A stretch of 64,000 bases of DNA from Aphidius gifuensis (Eukaryota; Arthropoda; Insecta; Hymenoptera; Braconidae): positions 4,960,001 to 5,024,000 of the forward strand of contig NC_057790.1 in NCBI RefSeq assembly GCF_014905175.1, given 5' to 3'. The translations under genes were made by a program, and so were the position numbers. The notes beneath the pieces were generated by a model, which was not told the origin of the DNA, searched no databases, and was given only the letters and a program-made list of their open reading frames with translations. Shown one piece after another: positions 23,925 through 35,900 of the stretch. Numbering within the stretch: position 1 is the stretch's first letter; each line of letters starts with the position of its first letter.

Positions 23925-26900
23925 ATGGGTGAAATACTCGGTTCAGCGAGTTTCCTGCACCTTGGCGATATCGTTAGTCTTTATGCCGAGGGCAGTGTTT
24001 CGGGTTTTTTATCAACTTTGGGGTAAGTATCATTATAATTTATTATTCATTAATTATTAGCCAAAAAAAAACATCATAAATTATTTTTTACTTTTATATA
24101 TTTATATAATAATTAAAATTATCTTGAATTTTTTTTATTTTAAAACTTGAATACTTTGTTTGATATATGGATGGTTTTTTATTGTCTTTAAGATTTACAG
24201 AGCTTAGTTTTTTAATCTTCTATATACATTTTTTTTATATCATCAAGTATTTACATATATTAAATTTTTTGATTATTCAAAGTCTACTCATTTGGAAATT
24301 TTATATTTTTTTATTTAGATATAAATTATGATTTTTCCTCATCACGTGGTTTATGAAGTTTTAACGAAAATAAATAAATAATACCTAATCTTAACAATTT
24401 CTTTTTTTTTTCATCAATTAAAATGGTTAATTTTTGCTTTTTTTATAAGAAAATAATATTAAAATTTTATTCAATATTATTTATTTCTTTTTAATCACTA
24501 ATAATTTGATTTATTTATTTTTTTACTTTCTCATTTTTTAATGATGATTTGTAAGTCTTGGTGAATAAGTGGGTGTCTATTAAATACATGACTGAAAACA
24601 AGCAACGGGTTAATGATTAATTCGAGTCAATTTGTGTTCATTGACCGAGCTTGTGAATGTTGGTGTTTAAATGCGACAAATAAATCGGTTAAAATAATAA
24701 TCACCCTGTGAAAAATAATAAAAAACATATCAATTACAATTATTTTTTTTTTATAACTTTATTTTTTTGTTAATCATATAATATATTATTTTTTTTTTTT
24801 TTTATTTTTTTTATCATTTCTTTTTTTTTTGTAGAGAATCTGGGTAAGTTTATTCTATGGATATGGCTTTTAGAATGAAGACAATGGAATCGTGTCAGGT
24901 ATCACACTGGTTTGTCGTCATTTTTTTTTTTTTTTTTGTAATTTTTTTTGAGCCTCAAACTAAAAAAAAAAAATAAATTAAAATACTGATGGTTTTATTT
25001 ATTGAAAGTTAAAGTTATGCGTGTGTGTATGTATTAACTTGTTACCGTTAATGTTTATTTTTATATCACTATTTATGCCACTGGATTAAAAAACATTCAA
25101 GCATACTTTGTGGCCATCGAGAAAAAAAGTGTATATAATTATTGAAGTGGAGATTAACGCACGTGTAGATGATCGCACATACGTGACAAATACGATAATT
25201 ATAAAAAATAAAAAATAATAATAACTACACTTTATCTTGTATCTTTTTATAGTCATCCCCTGGATAATATTTAGAAAAATTTATTTAAAATAAAAAAATA
25301 CTTGTGGCGTTATTTTTTTTTATCATTTAACGCCACAGATATGGTAAATGAGCCATAAAAAAACTTTATAGATTTTTTATTTATTTATTTATTGATGAAT
25401 TATTTTGCCACTTCAATTGATGTTACTATTTTTGAAATTAAATGATTCATATTTTAATATATTTTAATATTATTATTATTGTTTGAATAATAATTTACAA
25501 AATATAAGAATAACAAAATTCTTTGAATTATTATTTGTTAAATTTTTGTTTTAAAAAATAAGTAGATTTAAATAGTTATTAATGTTTGTCCTTGGCAAAG
25601 TAACTAAATTTTTAATAAAAAATATAAAACCGGTTGTATTATGACAAAATCATATCTCATTAACGTGAAATTAAAAATAACACAATATTTTTCCTGTTTT
25701 ATTTTATCATTTTTAAAATAAAAAACATTACTATTTTCTATATGACATTTTGATTATTGTCGTTCTTTGTTCAATAATATTTGAAATATTTGATTCATCC
25801 TGAAAATGAAATCACAGATATGAAAATCGATCAATTAATATGCGGAGATTGATAATAATATATGTTCAAATTCTATTTAAAATCTCATCGACATATATTT
25901 CCGTTAACATGACAATAAATTTTTTTTTTATTCAAATAAAAATCTAATTTTAAATTTTAATATCTCAATATATTATAAAAATTTTTTATACTCTGGATAA
26001 TTAAGAGTTGACAAGAGTGAGGTCTGATTGAGCTCATTTCCTGACAAAAAAAATATATTTACACCGCAAACTGTATAATTTTCCGTCTAAAACTTTTTTT
26101 AGACTGAATTTATTTTTCGCTCATATTTTAAAATTTAAATTACTTCTTTTTTTATATTTATTTTATTTTTTTTTTTACAGATACATATATTTTTATTTTT
26201 CCTATTTATTTTTGGCGGAAGCACTTCCGTTGATTTTTATATATATTTTTTTTATCATCAAGTTCGTGTTGAAAGCGCAAATCCAGCTGACATGCCGCTA
26301 TCGATCGGTCTAGCTTCTAGGCCTGGGCCAATGTTCAGAATATTGTGTCGTTCATCCCAACATGTTCAACGACACTTGCATAAAAAAAAAAAAATATAGA
26401 TATGTCAAGCTTGATCAATGAACTCTTTTTCTGCAAATGATAGTAACAGAAGATAATGACATCAAGGAAAAAATCATGAACAAAAAAATTATTAAAGCTG
26501 ATGCTATTTTTAGAAGTTCATTAAAAAAAAAGAGGTCATTTTATATCAAAATTTAGGAAATGTATTTTTGCAATGATTATTTTTTTTCCTTTTTAATAAG
26601 ACAAACAATATTATAATCTTTGGTAATACGTTGTCTTTGTGCTTGAAAAATTATGCTTTTAATCAGCTTATTGATATAGTCAAGGATAAATAAGCCTTTG
26701 TTGAAACATCCAAGGATTCTAGGCTCAATATACACGCAGACGACGACTTTTTTTATTTTTTTGTATTTTTATCTACGACTGATAATTTTATTCAAGGCTT
26801 TTTATTTTTATATTATTTAATTTTTCATGAAATTTTTAATTTTGTTTTAATTTTAAAAAATATTTTCACTTACAGCTTAGTCGATGACAGATGTGTCGTC

Positions 26901-29900
26901 TGTCCAGAAGCTGGAGACTTGTCAAATCCACCAAAAAAATTCAGGGGTAATAAATGATTTTTATTTATTTATTTATTTTAAAGTAATTATTTAAAATATA
27001 AATTATAAAATAAAACAAAAAATTCAATTTTTAATATAACTTTGTTTTGATAATAATATTTATTATTTTATCTATTTAGACTGTCTCTTTAAAATATGTC
27101 CTATGAATCGTTATTCCGCTCAGAAGCAATTCTGGAAAGCGGCTAAACAGACTGGAAGTTCAGCGACTGATCAGGTCTTGCTCAAACGTCTTCATGTAAG
27201 TTAAAATAAACGTTAAATTAAATAAATAAATTAAAATAATATTTTAAGATATAATTTATAATTTTATGAGTTGTTTATTACAATACTTTGTATTTTATTT
27301 TTTATTTTTCTATTAGCATGCAGCTGAGATTGAGAAGAAACAAAATGATACGGAAAATAAAAAATTACTTGGAAGTGTTGTATCATATGGAAATGTGGTC
27401 CAGGTGGGTTGTTAAACTTAGCAATTACTAAATTTATCAAAGTTTCAAAGTTTCAAAGTTTCTTGTAATAATATTATTTTATGTATATATTCCAAAAATT
27501 TATTAATAGATTATAAAAATTTAAAAATAAATTAAACTAATAATATTTAATATTTCAGCTTCTTCATCTCAAGTCAAATAAATTTTTGACAGTTAACAAA
27601 AGATTGCCAGCATTACTTGAAAAAAATGCAATGCGTGTATATTTGGATGCAAATGGTAATGAAGGATCTTGGCTATATATAATGCCATTTTATAAATTAC
27701 GAAGTGATGGAGATAGTGTTGTTGTTGGTGATAAAGTTATTATGGAACCAGTTAATGCTGGACGACAAGGTCTTCATGTTGCTGCAAATTATGATTTACA
27801 TGATAATCCTGGTTGTAAAGAAGTTAATGTTGTTAATGCATCAACATCATGGAAAGTAACATTATTCATGGAACATCGGGAAAATCAAGAAGAAATATTA
27901 AAAGGTGGTGATGTTGTTAGATTATTTCATGCTGAACAAGAAAAATTTTTAACAATGGATGAATATAAAAAAAAACAACATGTTTTTTTACGTACAACTG
28001 GACGTACAAGTGCAACAGCAGCAACAAGTAGTAAAGCATTATGGGAAGTTGAAGTTGTACAACATGATCCATGTAGAGGTGGTGCTGGTCATTGGAATTC
28101 ATTATTTAGATTTAAACATTTAGCAACTGGACAATATTTAGCAGCTGAAGTTGATACTGATGAACCACGTGAAACATTAAAAAATAAAAAAGAATTAAGT
28201 GGTCCAGTTTATAGACTTGTATCAGTACCACATTGTAATGAAATAAGTTCATTATTTGAACTTGATCCAACAACATTAACACGTGGTGATTCATTAGTAC
28301 CACAATCATCATTTGTAAGACTTCATCATTTATGTACAAACACATGGGTACATTCGACAAATGTACCAATTGATAAAGATGATGAAAAACCAGTTATGTC
28401 AAAAGTTGGTTGTGCAATATATAAAGAAGATAAAGAAGCATTTGCACTTAGATCAGTACCACCAGTTGAAGTACGTGATCTTGATTTTGCAAATGATGCA
28501 TGTAAAGTACTTGCTGGAATAAGTCAAAAATTAGAACGTGGTACAATATCACATAATGAAAGACGTGCTGTAACATCATTATTACAAGATATTGTTTATT
28601 TTATTGCTGGTCTTGAAAATGAACAAAATAAATCAGAAGCATTAGATTTACCAGTTACAAATACTGTTAGAGATAGACAAAAATTATTACGTGAACAATA
28701 TATACTTGGACAATTATTTAAAATATTACAAGCTCCATTTCTTGAAACAGTTGTTGGTGAAGGACCATTTTTACGTATTGAAGAATTAAATGATCCACGA
28801 CATGCACCATATAAATATATGTTTAGATTATGCTACAGAATACTTAGATTATCACAACAAGATTATAGAAAAAATCAAGAATACATTGCTAAGCATTTTG
28901 CATTTATGCAAAAACAAATTGGTTATGATATACTTGCTGAAGATACAATAACAGCATTATTACATAATAATCGTAAACTATTAGAAAAACATATAACAGC
29001 AGCTGAAATTGAAACATTTGTTGGTTTAGTTAGAAAAAATATGTATAATTGGGAATCAAGATTTTTAGATTATTTATCAGATTTATGTATATCAAATAAA
29101 AAAGCAATTGCTGTTACACAAGAATTAATATGTAAAAGTGTATTAAGTGATAAAAATAGAGATATATTACTTGATACAACAATCATTCAAACACAAATGG
29201 AAGTTGAAGAAGAAATTGATAATAATTTCAATAATAATAATACAACTATTATGAATAATAATGATAATAATGAAAATGATGTTAATGATGATGAAGATGA
29301 TGATGATATGGTAACTGGAGAATCAACAATAACAATTATTGAAGAATTAGAGGTATTACTTGTTTGGAATGATGGTAAAGGATCAATGACACTTAGTGAA
29401 TTATCAAGAGGTGCTAAATCAGGAAATACTGAGGATGCAGCAATACTTGATTATTATAGACATCAATTAAATTTATTTAGTAATATGTGTTTAAATCGTC
29501 AATATTTAGCACTTAATAATCTTTCACCACATCTTGATATTGATTTAATATTGAAATGTATGGAAGATGAGTCAGTACCTTATGAACTTCGTGCATCATT
29601 TTGTCGTTTAATGCTACATTTACATGTTGATAGAGATCCACAAGAACCAGTTACTCCAGTTAAATATGCTAGATTATGGTCTGAGATACCATCACAAATG
29701 AGTATCAATGATTATGATACAAATAAAATGCCTGATGAAAATAAAGAAGCTGTTAGAGCTAAATTTAGTTCGACAATACGATTTGTCGAAGATTATCTAT
29801 GCAATGTTGTTGCTAAAATGTGGTCATTTTCTGATCAAGAACAAAATAAATTAACATTTGAGGTAATTTTTTAAATGATTTTTTATATGTTTATAAAATT

Positions 29901-32900
29901 ATCTTTTTCTTTTTCATAGTTTTAATATTGTAAATTATTTTACAGGTTGTCAAACTTGCACGAGATCTTATTTACTTTGGATTTTATAGCTTTAGTGATC
30001 TACTTAGATTAACAAAAACACTACTGAGTATATTAGACTGCGTTTCGGAGAACGATTACATCAATGGAAAAATACCAACAGGTGAAATTGATTGTAAGTT
30101 TAAACTAATAACTCATTACAGCAAACATGCTGTTAAACTATTTCGTACATTTATTTATTTGTTCAAAAATTATTTTTCACTTTTGGCAAGATTAAAAATA
30201 AAACATTCTAAATACATATCAATCTCATTATGATTTACTTTAAATAAAACAACAGTCTTAAATTTTTCAAAGAGTAAATACTCAGTTTTCAAATAACGTA
30301 ATTTATTTTTATTTTATGTTTATGTATGGAAATACTTGTTGATAACGTAAATAACAAATTTTTTTATTTCTTATTCTTTTAAAATTTATTTTATTGTGTA
30401 TCTATATATTTGTTGTTTGTATTTAAATTTACGATAATAGTTTAACAAAACTAACTGCCAGCTAACTTGCATTACAATATTTTATTTAGCTAAATCAAAG
30501 GAGACTAAGGATAAAAAAGGTATGCTGGAGTTAATTATGCTTGCATATTTATTGCTTCATGCTAAAGAAAAAAAAAAGAAATAATAATAATAATATGACA
30601 TAGAGCTTATTGTTCATTAGACTAAACTAGAATAGAATATGAAAATGTTTTGATAAAGTCAATTGATGTATCTTTTACGAAAAGTAATCTCGATTAGTTT
30701 GTATATTTTTTTTTTTTAATTCATTGAATTGCGGAAAGGAATTGAATCAGAATTTGTCGAAAAGTTACATGATTTGGCTTTAGAAAAAAAATAAGATAAG
30801 TTTTTTGACATGTAACATCATTAGATTATAATACTCTAGCTGAAGGAGGAGTGCTGAGATGCATCGGTGATATGGGTGCAGTTATGACGAGTCTAACTCT
30901 CGGTCCAGCAGGTCAAGTTATTTCTGGAAGCTCATCACCACGTCCAAAGCCATCAACAAAGAAAGAATATCCTTTGGTCATGGATACAAAATTGAAAATC
31001 ATTGAAATTCTTCAATTCATTTTAGACGTACGATTGGACTATCGTATATCTTGTCTTTTGAGTATATTCAAGCAGGAATTTGATGAGACTGAAAAATCCT
31101 CAAGAGATGTTAATTTAAAACAAAAAGGAATTGATCTTGAATCAATTGGCACACAAGCTGAGGGTATTTTTGGCAGTAGGTGAGTTATAATTCTCTTATT
31201 ATAAAAAAGACACTCGACCGCATTTTATTTGTAATCTGATTGGTCAAAATTTTTTAGCAAATGTTTATAATTAACCCTTTTATTGTTTTCTCTCTTACAT
31301 TGATACGTTGCTACATGTTGTTGTGTGATTGCTACAATTGTTTATTTTTGGCAATTAATTTATTTGGGTTATAAAAATAAAAAATAAGAAAAGTGATTGA
31401 TAAAAGTTATAATTATGATAAATAAATGGTTATAATTAATAAAGGTACACAAGAATATATACAATCAGCACAGAAGGTGCAGGGTCACTCTTTTATTTTA
31501 ATAGCGAACTTATTTCATTGTTAACGTAGTATCTGAAAAATTCATTAATACCTCCTTTAACATTCTATATTCCTGATAAAGAATGGATAAATTTTTGAAA
31601 ATTACTTTTTCAAACTTCTGTTAGCCTGATATTTTTATAGAAAAATTTTATCAATTCGTATTAGGAACAAAGAATGACCGAAGAAATATTCGATGTTTTT
31701 AAAAAGTTACTTCCTTAATTTTATATTTGCCTGATACTTTGAGAAAAAAAAAATTTCGATTTGTATCAGGGACATAGAATGATTAAAAAAGTATTCGGTA
31801 ATTTTTTGAAATTTACCTCCTCGATTTTATATTTGCTTGATACTTCAAAAAAAAAAATTCGATTTGTATCAGGAACATAGAATAACATAAGAGGTATTCG
31901 ATGTTTTTAAAATTTTACCTCCTCGATTTTATATTTGCTTAATACTTCGAAAAAAAAAAAATTTCGATTTGTATCAGGAATATAGAATGATTGAAGAGGT
32001 ATTTGGTATTTTTCAAAATTTACTTTCTAAATTTTATATTTGCCTGATACTTTAAGGAAAAAAAAAATTTCGATTTGTATCAGGGACATAGAATAACATA
32101 AGAGGTATTCGATGTTTTTAAAATTTTACCTCCTCGATTTTATATTTGCTTGATACTTCGAAAAAGAAAAAAATTTCGATTTGTATCAGGAATATAGAAT
32201 GATTAAAGAGGTATTCGGTATTTTTCAAAATTTACTTTCTAAATTTTATATTTGCCTGATGCTTTGAGAAAAAAAAAATTAATTTGTATTAGGGGTATAG
32301 AACATAAAAAGAGGTATTTTTTTATTTACACTCCGAAGCGCTATCTATTGATTTTCGTAGGAACTATAGGGTAAAAACATTTAAATATCATAGATGGAAG
32401 AGGGCTGTTTTATCAGGGTTATAGAACAAGAAAAGAGGTATCTTTTAAGTCAACAAGTTCAGCGCCATCTATTATTTTTTTTAGGAACTATAGGGTAAAA
32501 ACATTGAAATATTATAGATAGAAGAGGGCTGTTTTATCAGGAGTATAGAACTGGAAAAGAGGTATTTTTTGGGTCACACTACAAAGCGCCATCTATTATA
32601 TTTTTGTAGAACTATAGAGTAAAAACATTGAAATATCATAGATAGAAGAGGGCTGTTTTATCAGGAGTAAAGAACAGAAAAAGAGGTATTTTTGGGTCCC
32701 ATTCCAAAGCGCCATCTATTGTATTTTTTTAGAACTATGGAGTAAAAACATTGAAATATAATAAATAGAAGGAGGCTGTTTTATCAGGGTGATAGAACAG
32801 ACGAAGAGGTATTTTTTGAGTTAACAAGTTCAGTGCCATCTATTATTTTTTTTAGGAACTAGAGGGTAAACACATTTAAATATCATAGATGTAAGGTGGC

Positions 32901-35900
32901 TGTTTTATCGGGGTTATAGAACAGGCAAAGAGGTATTTTTTGAGTTAACAAGTTCAGCGCCATCTATTATTTTTCTTAGAAACTATATGGTAAACACATT
33001 TAAATATCATCGATGGAAGAGGGCTGTTTTATCAGGGTTATAGAACAGGCAAATATGTATTTTTTAAGTTAACAAGTTCAGCGCCATCTATTATTTTTCT
33101 CAGGAACTATATGTTTTTTATTTTTCAAATACCTCCTTGCTAATTCTACGTTCCTGATACTCAAAAATTTTTTTTTCTACCAAATTTTTAAAAAATTTTG
33201 AAAATAATTAAAAAAAAAAATTTTTGAGTATCAGGAACATAGAATGAGCGAAGAGGTATTTGATATTTTTGAAAATACCTCCTTGCTTATTCTATGTTCC
33301 TGATACTCGAAAATTTTTTTTTCTATCAAATTTCAAAAAAATTTTTCGAGTATCAGGAACATAAAATAAGCAAGGAGGTATTTTCGAAAATATCAAATAC
33401 CTCTTCGCTCATTCTATGTTCCTGATACTCGAAAAATTTTTATGAAATTTGATAGAAAAAAAAATTTTTCGAGTATCAGGAACATAGAATAAAATATCAA
33501 ATACCTCTTTGCTTATTCTATGTTCCTGATACTTGAAAAATTTTTTTAAAAATTATTTTCACAATTTTTTTGAAATTTGATAGAATAAAAAAATTTTTGA
33601 GTATCGGGAACATAGAATGAGCAAGGAGGTATTTTCGAAAATATCAAATACTTCTTTGCTCATTCTATGTTCCTGATACTCGAAATTTTTTTTTTTTTTT
33701 ATTAATTTTTAGAATTTTTTTGAATTTTGATAGAAAAAAAAAATTTCGAATATCAGGAACATAGAATGAGCAAGGAGGTATTTTCGAAAATATCAAATAC
33801 CTTTTCGCTCATTCTATGTTCCTAATACAACTTCTCAATTTTTTTAAAAACTGCCGGACGAAAATTTAAAATTATTAGGGAATTATAAAAGAGATGAAGT
33901 AAGCTTTCTAAAACTTTAAATATCTCTTCGCTCATTCTATGTTCCTAATACTAAATCTCAATTCTCTCAAAATAATTTACCCAGAATATTTTAAATTATC
34001 AAGGGATTATAAAATACAGCAAGTAAGCTTTTTAAAATGATAAATACCTTTCTGGTCATTCTATGATCTTAATACAAATCGGACTTTTTAAAAAAAGTTA
34101 TTAGGCGATCAGACATTGCAAGCAGCAAATTTCAAAAATAAATTCTAAAGTTATCAGGTGAACATAATATGTGAAGAAGTATTTCCTCACAATATGAATC
34201 TTTTCAGCCTCTTATCATCCCGTCACTATAACCGACGTCTTTATGAAATATAACAACAATATCATAACTTTCTCTTCATCGTAAATTATAATTTTTTTTT
34301 ACAGCGATGAATGCGTTGCGTTAGATCTGGATGGACAAGGTGGCAAAACTTTCCTGCGAGTACTCTTGCATCTGGCAATGCATGATTACCCACCACTTGT
34401 ATCTGGAGCTCTTCATTTATTATTTAGACATTTCAGCCAAAGACAGGAAGTACTTCAAGCATTCAAACAAGTACAATTATTGGTGTCTGACAGTGATGTC
34501 GAGTCATATAAACAAATCAAATCCGACTTGGATGTGTTACGTCAATCAGTTGAAAAATCTGAATTATGGGTTTACAAATCAAAATCGATTGATGAGCACG
34601 GTGCAAAAAAATCATTGAGCAATAAAGATGAAGAAGATGAAGGTGGTACAACACCACGTAAACCAGCACCACAATTAGCTCCAACTGATAAAAAAAGTTC
34701 AGCAATTGATTTAGATGTTGGGCCACCTCTTCATTCTGATCAAGCTGAAGAATATCGTAAAATACAACAAATACTAATACGTATGAATAAACTTTGTATA
34801 CAAGTATTACCAGGTGGTATTATAAAACCACGTAAACATGAACAAAGATTATTAAGAAATGTTGGAGTTCATACAATTGTATTGGATTTACTTCAAGTAC
34901 CATTTGATTCGAAAGAAGATACAAGAATGAATGAATTAATGCGTCTTGCTCATGATTTTTTACAAAATTTTTGTCTTGGTAATCAGCAAAATCAAGTTTT
35001 ACTACATAAACAATTGGATTTATTTTTAAATCCAGGTATACGTGAAGCTCAAACAGTATGTAGTATTTTTCAAGATAATTCAACACTGTGTAATGAAGTT
35101 AATGTCAAAGTAATACAACATTTTGTTCATTGTATTGAAACACATGGAAGACATGTACAATATCTTAAATTTTTACAAACAATTGTTAAAGCTGAAAATC
35201 AATTTATTCGTAAATGTCAAGAAATGGTTATGCAAGAACTTGTACAAGCTGGTGAAGATGTACTTATATTTTACAATGATCGTGGTTCATTTAATCAATT
35301 TATTGAAATGATGAGATCAGAAAGACACAGATATGATGAGAGTAGTCCTCTAAAATATCATGTTGAACTTGTTAAATTATTAGCTTGTTGTACAATGGGA
35401 AAAAATGTTAATACTGAAATTAAATGTCACAGTTTATTGCCACTTGATGATATTGTTGCAATGGTATCACATATTGATTGTCTACCTGAAGTCAAAGAAG
35501 CTTATATTAATTTTTTAAATCATTGCTACATTGATACTGAGGTTGAAATGAAAGAAATTTATACATCAAATCACATGTGGTCATTATTTGAAAAATCATT
35601 TATTGTTGATATGGCCATTATTTCAAATGCAACACATGATCGTAAACATGCAAATACTAGTCTTGAAAATTATGTTACTAATTGTCTGATGAACATCATT
35701 ACAACATTCTTCAGCAGTCCATTCTCCGATCAAAGCACCACTGTTCAGGTATTTAAGATTTTTTATTTCCTCTCTTTTTTTTCCATTTTAAAAATACTAA
35801 AATAACTTTGACAATTGGTTTTTCAAATTTTAATCTAAAAACATCGGTTTAATTAAAATTCTAACTCAATAAATTAAATTTTCTAACTATTTTAATACTA

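Larger units (their letters stand above)
31540..34080. repeat. Intronic tandem/palindromic repeat array (about 2.5 kb)
   Basis: Fills most of the 3.1-kb Itpr intron 31180-34304. All parts share a core of about 33 bp that reads ATACCTC..CGCTCATTCTATGTTCCTGATACTCG in one orientation (written with a gap) and ATCAGGAACATAGAATGAGC in the other. Three differently organised blocks follow one another (see separate entries). No open frame longer than chance and no transposase or reverse transcriptase remnant is seen, so it resembles satellite-like or foldback material rather than a coding transposon. Copies differ by scattered substitutions, so it is not a very fresh expansion. Confidence 0.9.

Noticed and set aside
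31540..34080. CRISPR-like appearance of regularly spaced repeats
   Set aside because: Eukaryotic intron; the 'spacers' are themselves repeated and diverged, and the units alternate in orientation. It is satellite-like, not a CRISPR array.
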